Assembly: GCA_016744905.1 (NCBI GenBank)
Contig: JADGDM010000022.1
Location: 1 to 40,009, forward strand
Origin: Sulfurimonadaceae bacterium
Lineage (GTDB): Bacteria; Campylobacterota; Campylobacteria; Campylobacterales; Sulfurimonadaceae
Direction of reading: 5' to 3'
DNA: 40,009 nt
The number at the start of each line of letters is the position of its first letter. Position 1 is the first letter of the stretch. The notes beneath the pieces are model-generated. The model did not search any database. It was given only the letters and a program-made list of their open reading frames with translations, and was not told where the DNA came from. Positions 25,573 through 33,955 of this stretch are shown here, piece by piece. A program made the translations under genes and the position numbers.

Positions 25573-26386
25573 AAGACACTTCACCAGCGCAATATCTCAA
25601 TCATTTGGAAAATTTGCCTCAAAAGAATTTAATCCACTTTTTCAAACCTTTGTGAATGTTTGTTATGTGAAATTGATGGGATTGAATATGGATGAATTTG
25701 CTCCATACAATACATATCCCTCTTTAAATAAACTCTTTACAAGACACTTTACTAAGCCACGTGAGTTTAGCAATGATGATAAAGATTTTATCTCGCCATG
25801 TGACGCATTGATTACGGAGTTTGGTGATATATTAGACTCTACTGCACTTCAAATCAAAGGGATGAGTTATTATGTAAATGATTTTTTAGGTTCTGATGTG
25901 AGTGTCGAGAAAAAAGCGAAGCTTAAAAATGGTCAATTTATGAATCTTTATCTCTCTCCTAAAGATTACCATCGCTACCATATTCCAGCAGATATGAAGA
26001 TCACTAAGGTCGTACATATCCCTGGAAAGTTTTATCCGGTGAATATTCCAACCTTACGTAAAAAAGTAGATCTATTTAGTGAAAATGAACGGGTTGTAAT
26101 TGAGTGTGAATTGGCAAATGGTAAACTGATGTACATGGTACTGGTTTCTGCACTTAATGTTGGAAAAATGGTGGTAAACTTTGAACCGAAAGTGAATACC
26201 AATTCAGAAATTAGAACACCACAAGTATACACATATGACAATTTAGAACTTAAAAAAGGTGACGACTTTGGCTGTTTCGAGATGGGCTCAACCATTATTA
26301 TTTTAAGTGAAGAAGCTGTTTTTGATATGAATTTAACTCTTTTTGAAAAAGTACGGTACACTCAAAATATTGCTCGGATTAAGTAA
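25565..26386 (+). CDS. psd: phosphatidylserine decarboxylase proenzyme
   Basis: This enzyme forms phosphatidylethanolamine at the inner membrane. The 273-residue proenzyme should cleave itself before Ser242 (FEMGSTIIIL), leaving a pyruvoyl group on the small chain. SPCDALITEFG, LSPKDYHRYHIPAD and IPGKFYPVNIPTLR hold the other catalytic Asp/His residues. It overlaps the end of truD by 8 bases and ends the thiL-truD-psd run. Confidence 0.94.
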   Translation: MTKRHFTSAISQSFGKFASKEFNPLFQTFVNVCYVKLMGLNMDEFAPYNTYPSLNKLFTRHFTKPREFSNDDKDFISPCDALITEFGDILDSTALQIKGMSYYVNDFLGSDVSVEKKAKLKNGQFMNLYLSPKDYHRYHIPADMKITKVVHIPGKFYPVNIPTLRKKVDLFSENERVVIECELANGKLMYMVLVSALNVGKMVVNFEPKVNTNSEIRTPQVYTYDNLELKKGDDFGCFEMGSTIIILSEEAVFDMNLTLFEKVRYTQNIARIK

Positions 26387-26424
26387 TTTAAGAGCAAAAA
26401 CTTTTAAATAATATAAATTTATGG

Positions 26425-26430
26425 TATTAT
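26425..26430 (+). promoter_or_regulatory. -10 box upstream of the cold-shock-domain-like gene
   Basis: TATTAT lies 30 bases before the ATG at 26460, with an AAAGGA ribosome binding site at about 26449. The gene thus seems to have its own promoter. Confidence 0.45.
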
Positions 26431-26459
26431 TCTTTTATCAAACAATAAAAGGACCATAA

Positions 26460-26669
26460 ATGGCATATACAGGTACAGTGATCAATGTTAAAAATTTAGT
26501 AGCAATGAGTTGTTTCGGACGGATTAAACCAGATGAAGGTGGAAGAAGTATATTTGTGAGTGCAGTGAACTGTGATGAGTTTAAACTCGAAAATGGAATG
26601 CATGTTTCTTATGACCTTCAAAAAGGAGTACGTAGTAATTTTGCTATCAATGTAGAGGCCACATCTTAA
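26460..26669 (+). CDS. divergent cold-shock-domain (OB-fold) protein
   Basis: This 69-residue protein has the outline of CspA: it opens with GTV, carries FGRIKPDEGGRSIFVSAV where CspA has FGFI-P-DGG-DIFVH, and ends NVEA. RNP1 (KGFGFI) has become CFGRI, and RNP2 (VFVHFS) has become IFVSAV. Several stacking aromatics and the RNP2 histidine are therefore missing. Its affinity for single-stranded nucleic acid is uncertain. It could instead be a small OB-fold protein with another partner. Confidence 0.65.
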   Translation: MAYTGTVINVKNLVAMSCFGRIKPDEGGRSIFVSAVNCDEFKLENGMHVSYDLQKGVRSNFAINVEATS

Positions 26670-26696
26670 AATTGAAGCATTACATACTTAAATATG

Positions 26697-26745
26697 GCTA
26701 AGTTAGATATATCAAGTTTTATTGATTTTTTATATCTAATTTAGC
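26697..26745. terminator. long hairpin between convergent genes
   Basis: A 15-base arm (26697-26711) pairs with 26731-26745 with only one G-T wobble. Inside the loop TCAA and TTGA can extend it. The right part lies within the last codons of the convergent 199-residue protein. It is probably a shared terminator, although neither flank has a strong T run. Confidence 0.65.
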
Positions 26746-27318
26746 TAAAAGTTTCCCCTCTTCTTCATAAATTTCTATTTCAGAATTGACAGGATGCTTT
26801 TGACGATTTAGAACCCCTTGTACGGAGTGAAAAACGTGTTGAAACTTTTGAAACATTGGGGCAATAATATAGTCAATATGATCTCTCTTACATAGCTCAG
26901 CTAGGGCTTCAACCAAACAATAATAAATTGTTTTATTGATACGTCTTTGAATACGATAGCTTTTCATCATCTTTAAATTTTTTTCTAAAACATCTTTGGA
27001 CTCTTGATCTAGGGTCGTTTTGGTTTGTGCGCGCTCAATCATCAGATCAATTTCTTGAGTTATTTTATTAACAGACGCCTCTATTTTCTCTTCCAAATTT
27101 GAACAAAGTTTGTGTGCTTCATCTATTAGTGTCTCATTATCTACACGTTTATTGAGTGCATCATAAACATACTCTTTATCTTCGATATAGTCATGATTCA
27201 GTGCTTGATAAAGTTGATAGACGATATGTAAATAGACATATTTATCCTCTTTATTGTTGTCAAATGAGATACCGGTGTGTGAAATAATGGCTTTGGGGCC
27301 AACATATTTTATCTGCAT
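26719..27318 (-). CDS. conserved-looking 199-residue protein of unknown function
   Basis: I do not recognise a named family. The protein is soluble, with no signal peptide or membrane segment. An N-terminal part (to about 30) looks like beta strands with KYVGPKAIISHTGISF. The middle (about 65-125) is strongly helical and charged, probably a coiled coil, and the C-terminus returns to short strands. It has a strong AAGGAG ribosome binding site and its own promoter, divergent from nadK, so it is a real, expressed gene. Confidence 0.75.
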   Translation of the reverse strand: MQIKYVGPKAIISHTGISFDNNKEDKYVYLHIVYQLYQALNHDYIEDKEYVYDALNKRVDNETLIDEAHKLCSNLEEKIEASVNKITQEIDLMIERAQTKTTLDQESKDVLEKNLKMMKSYRIQRRINKTIYYCLVEALAELCKRDHIDYIIAPMFQKFQHVFHSVQGVLNRQKHPVNSEIEIYEEEGKLLAKLDIKNQ

Positions 27319-27338
27319 AACGCACTCCTTATGGGAAA

Positions 27339-27344
27339 ATTATA
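27339..27344 (-). promoter_or_regulatory. -10 box for the 199-residue protein gene
   Basis: TATAAT on the minus strand, 20 bases before the start codon, implies a very short leader with AAGGAG in it. Confidence 0.5.
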
Positions 27345-27383
27345 ACACAGTGCAATACATTTTAAAGAAATATTGCTTTAGTG

Positions 27384-27389
27384 TATAAT
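27384..27389 (+). promoter_or_regulatory. -10 box for the nadK operon
   Basis: TATAAT directly preceded by TG, 34 bases before the preferred TTG start of nadK at 27424. It would drive nadK-recN-small membrane protein-tatD. Confidence 0.55.
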
Positions 27390-27423
27390 TAGACAGATTT
27401 AAATACGTTTGGAGTCAGACATC

Positions 27424-28278
27424 TTGAAAATTGATAATATTAAAAAAGTAGGTGTTGTTTTGCGACCCTCCACCCCAGAATTACAAGAGATGTTTTTTGA
27501 AGTAAAAGCAATTTTTGAAAAATACAAGATTGAAGTTCTTATTGATAACAGCAGTGCTTCTATGATAGGACTGATGGGTCAAGAATTTAACATTATGTGT
27601 ACAGAGATTGATATATTGGTTACACTCGGTGGTGATGGAACTTTAATATCTGCAGTTCGTCGATCTTTTGATTTTCAGATTCCAGTCTTAGGTATTCATG
27701 CTGGAAAGTTAGGTTTTTTGGCAGATCTGGATTTTAATAATTTAGATGCTTTTGTTCAAAAACTCCTTATTGGTGATTATCGTGTTGATGAGCGCGCTGT
27801 ACTTGAAGCAATGATTAGAAGTAAAAATAAAGAGACACGTATTGTCGCTTTTAATGATATCGTTTTAACCCGACCTTCGATTTCAAAGATGATACATTTA
27901 GAGACCTTAGTCGATGAAAAATCTTTTAATACCTATTATGGTGATGGTGTCATAGTCTCAACGCCTACGGGTTCGACTGCGTATAATCTCTCTGCAGGAG
28001 GACCTGTGCTTTTTCCTTTAACCAATGTTTTTGCACTCACACCTATATCTCCACACTCGTTAACGCAAAGACCTGTGGTTCTTCCTGGTCATTTTGCTAT
28101 TAAGGTGATTACACCTGAGCCTAGCGCGCTGGCCGTGATTGATGGACAAGATATGTATGAGTTTGGTAAGGGTGATGTGATTGAAATGCGTTTGGCTTCT
28201 AAAAGTGCACTACTTATTCATGATAATGATTTTAACTATTTTGATGTTTTAAAAGAGAAATTAAGTTGGGGTGAGTAA
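27424..28278 (+). CDS. nadK: NAD kinase
   Basis: NadK phosphorylates NAD to NADP in the cytoplasm. Motifs are TLGGDGTLISAVR (catalytic GGDG), GIHAGKLGFLADL, DGVIVSTPTGSTAYNLSAGGP and the late VIDGQD. The start is chosen at TTG 27424 because GGAG (27411-27414) sits 9 bases before it. A TTG at 27409 would overlap that ribosome binding site and add five residues. Its stop overlaps the recN ATG by one base. Confidence 0.92.
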   Translation: MKIDNIKKVGVVLRPSTPELQEMFFEVKAIFEKYKIEVLIDNSSASMIGLMGQEFNIMCTEIDILVTLGGDGTLISAVRRSFDFQIPVLGIHAGKLGFLADLDFNNLDAFVQKLLIGDYRVDERAVLEAMIRSKNKETRIVAFNDIVLTRPSISKMIHLETLVDEKSFNTYYGDGVIVSTPTGSTAYNLSAGGPVLFPLTNVFALTPISPHSLTQRPVVLPGHFAIKVITPEPSALAVIDGQDMYEFGKGDVIEMRLASKSALLIHDNDFNYFDVLKEKLSWGE

Positions 28279-29819
28279 TGATTGAACGTTTTTATCTTAA
28301 AGAGTACCTATCTTTTAAAGAGTTAGAGTTAGAGTTTGACAAAGGTTTGGTTGTTTTTACAGGCCCCAGTGGTAGTGGTAAGTCTATACTGATGAACGCA
28401 ATTCTCAGCTCATTTGCGCAAGCTGACGCTGATGCTGCGGTGTGTGAATCTAATGTTAATTGGACCATTGATGAAGATCAGTTTGGAATTGAAAATGAAA
28501 GCTTGAATATATTTAAGCAAGTACGAAAAGAGAAGACACGCTATTTTGTAAACAATCAAAGTGTCTCTAAAAAATCTATTAAATTACTCTGTCAAGATTC
28601 ACTGCGACATCTCAGTCTCAAAGATTATAGTGACTTTGATAGTGCAAATATGTTGGATTTTTTAGATATTCGTGTGGGCCTGAAAAAGAAGAATTTTCCT
28701 AAAACACTCCTAAAGTATAAAGAGAGTTATATCCGTTATAAAGAAGCTCAAAAAGAACTTCATAAGTTAGAAGATGAAGAGAAAAAAATTATTGAACTTA
28801 AAGAGTTTGCTCAGTATGAGATTGCAAAGATTGACGAAATTGGACCAACTACAGGTGAAGATGAAGAGTTGATGCGTATTAAAAAAGAGCTTTCTAAAAA
28901 AGAAAAAATTTCAGAGCAACTTCAAGATGCGAGTAGTGTTTTTAATTACGAGCAGCAAGTCAGTAGCGCGCTGGAGCTTTTAGAGATTGACAGTGCCTTC
29001 TTTGATGATGCAATGAATACACTGCGTAGTGAGTTTGACAGTGCCACAGAACGTATGAATGACCTTGAAGATGTAAACGTGGAAGAAGTATTAGATCGTA
29101 TAGAAGCAATAGCAGGACTTCGTAAACGTCATGGAAGTATAGAAGAGGCGTTAAATTATAGAGATGAACGTTTGAGTGAATTGGCGCGCTATGAAAATAT
29201 AGAAATTACTAAAGATGATTTAGAAAAAGAGGTTAAATCACTACATCGAGTCGTAGATGAATTGGCACAAAGTATCTCTTTAAACCGTCTTGATGAGATT
29301 AAGAGTATGACAAAAGATTTAAATGGCTATTTGAGTCTTCTTTATCTACGTGACGCCGCATTTATTTTAAGCCAAGGAGAACTCACTGTAAGTGGTTGTG
29401 ATACCTTAAACTTGGAACTGCAAGGGATAAGTCTTCAAAAAATAAGTGCGGGAGAATTTAATCGTTTGAGATTGGCACTACTGGCACTTAAAACAGACTC
29501 TATGGGCGATAGCTCAGGCGTATTGATGTTAGATGAGATAGATGCGAATCTTAGTGGAGAAGAGTCTATGAGTGTGGCTAAGGTGCTGAGACATCTCTCT
29601 GCTAAGTTTCAGATATTTGTGATCTCTCATCAGCCACAACTTACCTCTATGGGAGATCAACATGTTTTGGTTTATAAAGATAAACACTCGCAAGTTAAGA
29701 TTTTAAATAAAGAAGAACGTAGTGCAGAGATTGCGCGTATGATCAGTGGTGAAGATGTGACGGATGAGGCAAAAAGATTTGCGGATGAATTATTAGTGAG
29801 AGCCGAATGTGTTTCGTAA
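28278..29819 (+). CDS. recN: RecN-like DNA repair ATPase
   Basis: A 513-residue SMC/ABC-type ATPase of double-strand break repair. Walker A is GPSGSGKS at 29-36. A long helical, coiled-coil stretch spans about 140-340. The signature region is ISAGEFNRLRLALLAL, with SAGE instead of the usual SGGE, and Walker B is VLMLDEIDANLSGEES. It is slightly shorter than E. coli RecN (about 550) and divergent, as in other Campylobacterota. It is coupled to nadK and overlaps the small membrane protein gene by 13 bases. Confidence 0.88.
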   Translation: MIERFYLKEYLSFKELELEFDKGLVVFTGPSGSGKSILMNAILSSFAQADADAAVCESNVNWTIDEDQFGIENESLNIFKQVRKEKTRYFVNNQSVSKKSIKLLCQDSLRHLSLKDYSDFDSANMLDFLDIRVGLKKKNFPKTLLKYKESYIRYKEAQKELHKLEDEEKKIIELKEFAQYEIAKIDEIGPTTGEDEELMRIKKELSKKEKISEQLQDASSVFNYEQQVSSALELLEIDSAFFDDAMNTLRSEFDSATERMNDLEDVNVEEVLDRIEAIAGLRKRHGSIEEALNYRDERLSELARYENIEITKDDLEKEVKSLHRVVDELAQSISLNRLDEIKSMTKDLNGYLSLLYLRDAAFILSQGELTVSGCDTLNLELQGISLQKISAGEFNRLRLALLALKTDSMGDSSGVLMLDEIDANLSGEESMSVAKVLRHLSAKFQIFVISHQPQLTSMGDQHVLVYKDKHSQVKILNKEERSAEIARMISGEDVTDEAKRFADELLVRAECVS

Positions 29820-29980
29820 TTGCGGTTGTTATGAGTGTGTTTGCACTTAATGCATTTTTAGCACAAGAGTATCTCCTCGGATCCAGCTCAGTGGTTGTAG
29901 CACTATTTTTTATTACTTTAATGGTACGCAATATTTTTGCAGTGAAAAAATTAAAAGAAGAGAAGAAAAATGATAATTGA
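29807..29980 (+). CDS. small two-helix membrane protein, 57 residues
   Basis: A short frame begins at ATG 29807 inside the end of recN and ends with TGA inside the start of tatD (13- and 11-base overlaps). The product has two hydrophobic stretches (about 2-20 and 28-45, the latter SSSVVVALFFITLMVRNIFA) and a basic tail KKLKEEKK. The exact fit between its neighbours and the AAGAAGAGAAG sequence serving tatD inside it argue for a real gene. The function is unknown. Confidence 0.6.
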   Translation: MCFVIAVVMSVFALNAFLAQEYLLGSSSVVVALFFITLMVRNIFAVKKLKEEKKNDN

Positions 29981-30746
29981 TACCCATATTCATCTTGATG
30001 ATGAGCGATATAGAGATGATTTAAATCTTGTGTTAGAGCGCGCAGTTGCAGATGATGTGCAGCGTTATATTATTCCAGGCGCTGATCCAAAGACATTAGA
30101 TCGTGCAGTAGAAATTAGTGAAAAGTATGAACATGTTTACTTTGCAGTGGGAGTACATCCTTATGACGCAGAGAATTTTGAAACACTAGACTTTGAAAAA
30201 TATGTTCATCATGAAAAGTGTGTGGCCATTGGAGAGTGTGGTTTAGACTATTTTCGTCTTGAGGGAAGTGAAGAGGATATCGCTGCTGAAAAGGCAATGC
30301 AACGTGATGTCTTTACTCAGCAGATTAATTTAGCTAAAAAGTATAACAAGCCTCTTATTATTCATATCCGTGATGCCAGTAATGATTCTAAAAGTATTTT
30401 ATTAGAAGAAAATGCAGGTGAAGTAGGGGGTGTCTTACACTGCTTTAATGCGGATGAACAACTTTTATCTCTCAGTGAACAGAACTTTTATTTTGGAATA
30501 GGGGGTGTTTTAACCTTTAAAAACGCTAGAAAATTGGTTCAAGTTCTGGATAAAATACCTAAAGATAAGTTACTTATTGAAACTGATGGTCCGTATCTAA
30601 CGCCTCAGCCTCATAGAGGAAAACGTAATGAGCCTGCTTATACAACTTTCGTAGCTCAAAAAGTATCAGAACTCCTTGATATAGACTATCTAGATGTTTG
30701 TAATAGTTCTACATATAATGCTCAAAAGCTATTTAATATTAAGTAG
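29970..30746 (+). CDS. tatD: TatD-family metal-dependent DNase
   Basis: A 258-residue TIM-barrel hydrolase with metal ligands in DTHIHLDDERY (His6, His8), GECGLDYFR (Glu), IIHIRDA (His), VLHCF (His) and ETDGPYLTP (Asp). TatD proteins trim DNA 3' ends and act in repair of oxidative damage. GAAGAG-type sequence inside the upstream small gene serves as ribosome binding site. It ends the nadK-led run; the next gene has its own promoter. Confidence 0.92.
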   Translation: MIIDTHIHLDDERYRDDLNLVLERAVADDVQRYIIPGADPKTLDRAVEISEKYEHVYFAVGVHPYDAENFETLDFEKYVHHEKCVAIGECGLDYFRLEGSEEDIAAEKAMQRDVFTQQINLAKKYNKPLIIHIRDASNDSKSILLEENAGEVGGVLHCFNADEQLLSLSEQNFYFGIGGVLTFKNARKLVQVLDKIPKDKLLIETDGPYLTPQPHRGKRNEPAYTTFVAQKVSELLDIDYLDVCNSSTYNAQKLFNIK

Positions 30747-30807
30747 TATTAGATAGGTAAATCCTACAGTGAATTAGTCTTTGAGCAGATTTTTAGCTTT
30801 TTTTGGA

Positions 30808-30813
30808 TAAAAT
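30808..30813 (+). promoter_or_regulatory. -10 box of the mltD-to-mrdA operon
   Basis: TAAAAT lies behind a T run (TTTTTTTGGA), the T-rich upstream pattern typical of Campylobacterota promoters, 35 bases before the TTG start of mltD. An AAGGAG ribosome binding site follows. Confidence 0.55.
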
Positions 30814-30842
30814 TAAAGTCCTAAAATCGCAAGGAGAACTAT

Positions 30843-32072
30843 TTGAGAGTACTTTTATTCCTATTTTTTATATATATTTTTAATGCTCCTGCTGCACTTA
30901 TCTTTGAACCAAACCATCAAAAAGAGATTGATCTTTTAAAAGCATTTGATATTGACCCTGCTTTTATCTACGAACCTCGTATGAATAAGATGAAAGAACA
31001 AAAACGTACCAAATATCAATACAAACATTTTTTTCAAGCGATGGATGATGCCTACCTTTACATTCCTATGATTAAAAATATTTTATCCGAATCAGATATT
31101 CCTGCAGAATTTTTATTTTTAGCGATGGCAGAATCAAATTTTTCTACCAAAGCATACTCAAAAAAGAAAGCTTCAGGCCTCTGGCAATTTATGCCTTATA
31201 CCGGTAAACGTTATGGACTTAAAATTGATGAGTATGTAGATGAAAGACGTGATTTAGTTAAATCTACCGAATCAGCAGTTAGATATCTCAATGTTCTTCA
31301 TAAGCGTTTTGGAAAGTGGTACCTAGCGGCGATGGCGTATAACTGTGGAGAGGGAAGACTTTCACGCTCTATTAAAAAGGCAGGAAGTGACGAACTTGAG
31401 GTTTTACTTGATGAGGATAAAAAATATTTGCCTCGTGAAACACGTAACTACATCCGTAAAATTGTTGCCTTGGCACTTTTAGGAACGGATGAGTCATTTT
31501 TAATTAACAGTGAGTATGCCTATCTTTTAAACCGTGCTAATGCCTATTCAATTGTAAGTATTGAAGTCCCTCGTGGTGAAAGATTAAGTCGTGTGGCAAA
31601 GATATTGTCTATGCCATTGAAAGATTTAAAAAGTTTAAATCGCCATCTTAAGTATGATTTTGTGCCACCGTATGCAAAAGCATATCACCTGTATATTCCC
31701 TATATTAAGCTTTCAGAATTCAAAACAAAGTATAAGCCGTCAAATATAAATGCGCTTTACTATGTACATATTGTGAGTTCAGGAGACAACCTCTCTGCAC
31801 TTGGTAAAAAGTATCATGTATCGTATAAGGTTATTAAAGAGTTTAATAATTTGAAGTCGAATCGTCTCTCTTTAAAGCAAAAATTGATTATTCCAAGCGC
31901 ACGCTTAGACTATAAAAAGAAAAAGAGAATAAAAAATGCTTATGTTGTCAAATCAGGTGATACCTTAGAATCTATTTCTCGACGATTTGGATTAAGCATC
32001 AGTAAATTAAAACGAAAAAATGGTCTAAAAAATGATCTGATTCGCATTGGAGATAGATTAAGTGTTAAATAA
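30843..32072 (+). CDS. mltD: membrane-bound lytic murein transglycosylase D, with two LysM domains
   Basis: This enzyme cleaves glycan strands of peptidoglycan non-hydrolytically. Starting at TTG behind a strong AAGGAG, it has a signal peptide (VLLFLFFIYIFNAPAA) and an SLT domain (about 80-210) with the catalytic Glu97 in AMAESNFS, and SGLWQFMPYTGKRYGL and YNCGEGRL. Two LysM repeats follow at about 308-355 and 362-409 (VSSGDNLSALGKKYHV and VKSGDTLESISRRFGL). The 409-residue length is normal. It overlaps rlpA by 11 bases. Confidence 0.92.
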   Translation: MRVLLFLFFIYIFNAPAALIFEPNHQKEIDLLKAFDIDPAFIYEPRMNKMKEQKRTKYQYKHFFQAMDDAYLYIPMIKNILSESDIPAEFLFLAMAESNFSTKAYSKKKASGLWQFMPYTGKRYGLKIDEYVDERRDLVKSTESAVRYLNVLHKRFGKWYLAAMAYNCGEGRLSRSIKKAGSDELEVLLDEDKKYLPRETRNYIRKIVALALLGTDESFLINSEYAYLLNRANAYSIVSIEVPRGERLSRVAKILSMPLKDLKSLNRHLKYDFVPPYAKAYHLYIPYIKLSEFKTKYKPSNINALYYVHIVSSGDNLSALGKKYHVSYKVIKEFNNLKSNRLSLKQKLIIPSARLDYKKKKRIKNAYVVKSGDTLESISRRFGLSISKLKRKNGLKNDLIRIGDRLSVK

Positions 32073-32883
32073 GATTGTTCTAACGATTCTACTGGCAACG
32101 CTAATAACGGGTTGTAGCACTCGTATGAGTAAGTCCTACCAGTCTAAACATGTTAAAGCCCGGACACAGACACCCAGTAGTATTTCATCACAACCTAAAT
32201 CAAATATACCTAAAAAACAGTATTCTCATCCAACGATGAAGCCATATACGGTGTTGGGTAAAAAATATTACCCGACCATAGTACGTGTTGGTGATGAGTT
32301 TAATGGGATTTCTAGCTGGTATGGACCTAATTTCAATGGAAAATTAACCTCTAATGGTGAAATTTACGACATGCACGCCATGACTGCTGCGCATAAAACA
32401 CTGCCTATGAATACGATTGTACGGGTCAACTCTTTAGACAGTGGAAAATCCACTATAGTTCGTATCAATGACAGAGGCCCTTTTGTAGGAACGCGTATTA
32501 TTGATCTTTCAAATGCAGCTGCCCATAAAATTGACATGGTAAAAAAAGGAACGGCAAATGTCCATTTAGAGATTTTAGGCTTTCAAGATGTTGGTCAAAC
32601 AGAAATCGGTGATATTAGTGACTTAAAGAAAAATGGACCGTCTGAGGTCTACCTTGGTTCTTATGCTGTACAAATTGCTTCATTTTCTAAGATGAGTGGT
32701 GCGATTATTACTCAAGAGAAGCATGATGGATTTGAAGGTCACAAAGCAATTATTAAAGACACTGGCTTTGGTGATAAACAACTTTATCGTGTTTGGTTAA
32801 GTGGTTTTAGAAGTGAAGATGAAGCACGTGACTTTGTTAAAAGTGATAAGTATCAATATGATTTTATAGTAAGGGATGAATAG
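32062..32883 (+). CDS. rlpA: RlpA-type septal lytic transglycosylase with SPOR domain
   Basis: A 273-residue lipoprotein (signal ending LITGC) with a double-psi beta-barrel at about 78-175, including SSWYGPNFNGKLTSNGE and VRINDRGPFVGTRIIDLS, whose His/Asp residues are catalytic in active RlpA. A C-terminal SPOR domain at about 195-273 binds denuded glycan. It starts with GTG behind GGAG, overlapping the end of mltD by 11 bases. The hisB GTG overlaps its stop by one base. Confidence 0.92.
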   Translation: MLNKIVLTILLATLITGCSTRMSKSYQSKHVKARTQTPSSISSQPKSNIPKKQYSHPTMKPYTVLGKKYYPTIVRVGDEFNGISSWYGPNFNGKLTSNGEIYDMHAMTAAHKTLPMNTIVRVNSLDSGKSTIVRINDRGPFVGTRIIDLSNAAAHKIDMVKKGTANVHLEILGFQDVGQTEIGDISDLKKNGPSEVYLGSYAVQIASFSKMSGAIITQEKHDGFEGHKAIIKDTGFGDKQLYRVWLSGFRSEDEARDFVKSDKYQYDFIVRDE

Positions 32884-33464
32884 TGGGAAAAATTATTAAA
32901 AAGACAAGAACAACAAAAGAGACAGATATATCGTGTGCATTAGAACTTTATACACAAGGAAGCTCTAAGATAAATAGTGGGGTAGGGTTCTTAGACCATA
33001 TGTTAGAAAGCTTTTCCAAACATGGACAGATTGATTTAACATTGACGTGTAAGGGTGACACCCATATTGATGATCACCATAGTGTTGAAGATGTGGCAAT
33101 AGTACTTGGTAGCGCACTACGCGAGGCTATCTTTCCAATTCAAAGTGTTGAACGTTTTGGAAGCGCAAACGTGGTTATGGACGAGGCAATGGTTTCGTGT
33201 GACTTAGATTTAAGTAACCGTCCTTTTTTACACTTCGATATTGATATTGATGGAAAAGTAGGGCAGTTTGATGTTGAGTTGGTGGAGGAGTTTTTTAGAG
33301 CATTGGTTCAAGCTTCTGGGATTACTGCACACATCGTACTTCAAAGAGGTAAAAATCGTCACCATATTATTGAAGCAGCGTTTAAATCATTTGCGGTAGC
33401 TCTACGTCGTGCCTTAGTGATGAATGAGCGCGCTGGAGTTCCTAGTACTAAAGGTATTCTGTGA
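32883..33464 (+). CDS. hisB: imidazoleglycerol-phosphate dehydratase
   Basis: A monofunctional 193-residue enzyme of histidine synthesis; the fused phosphatase domain of enteric HisB is absent. The two manganese-binding repeats are seen as DTHIDDHHSVEDVAI and KNRHHIIEAAFKSFAVALR, and FLDHMLESFSKHG is typical. It starts with GTG overlapping the rlpA stop and overlaps kdsC by 4 bases. A histidine gene within an envelope operon is functionally out of place. Confidence 0.94.
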   Translation: MGKIIKKTRTTKETDISCALELYTQGSSKINSGVGFLDHMLESFSKHGQIDLTLTCKGDTHIDDHHSVEDVAIVLGSALREAIFPIQSVERFGSANVVMDEAMVSCDLDLSNRPFLHFDIDIDGKVGQFDVELVEEFFRALVQASGITAHIVLQRGKNRHHIIEAAFKSFAVALRRALVMNERAGVPSTKGIL

Positions 33465-33955
33465 TTGAACTACTGGTTCTTGATGTTGATGGTTGTTTAA
33501 GTGATGGAAAAATCACATATAGCGCTCATGGAGATGAGATTAAATCTTTTAATGTAAAAGATGGTTTGGCCATCGCTACTTGGATTAAGATGGGTAAGCA
33601 GGTTGCTATTATTACGGGACGTGAATCTAAAATCGTTGAGCGACGTGCTAAAGAGTTGAAAATTCAACATCTTTTTCAAGGCGTGTCTACAAAATTAATG
33701 ACATTAGATGTCTTAGTGGATGAATTGGGTCTTGATATGAAAAATGTCGCGGCTATCGGTGATGATCTGAATGACTATAAGATGTTAGAGATGGTTGGTC
33801 ACTCTTTTACCCCAGATGATGGAGTTCGAGACATCACAGCCTTAGTAAATACCGTGCTTTCAAAAAAAGGCGGTGATGGTGCAGTCAGAGAGATGATTGA
33901 GATAATTATTGACAAAGACAACTTAAAAGAGGAGTTTCTTGCACAGTGGGTTTAA
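33461..33955 (+). CDS. kdsC: 3-deoxy-D-manno-octulosonate 8-phosphate phosphatase (HAD family)
   Basis: KdsC removes phosphate from KDO-8-P on the way to the LPS core. The small 164-residue cap-less HAD protein has the nucleophile DVDGCLSDG (Asp8, Asp10), IITGRES and GDDLNDYKML. It starts with GTG overlapping hisB by 4 bases and overlaps lptC by 10. Being followed by lptC and lptA supports the LPS role. Confidence 0.9.
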   Translation: MIELLVLDVDGCLSDGKITYSAHGDEIKSFNVKDGLAIATWIKMGKQVAIITGRESKIVERRAKELKIQHLFQGVSTKLMTLDVLVDELGLDMKNVAAIGDDLNDYKMLEMVGHSFTPDDGVRDITALVNTVLSKKGGDGAVREMIEIIIDKDNLKEEFLAQWV

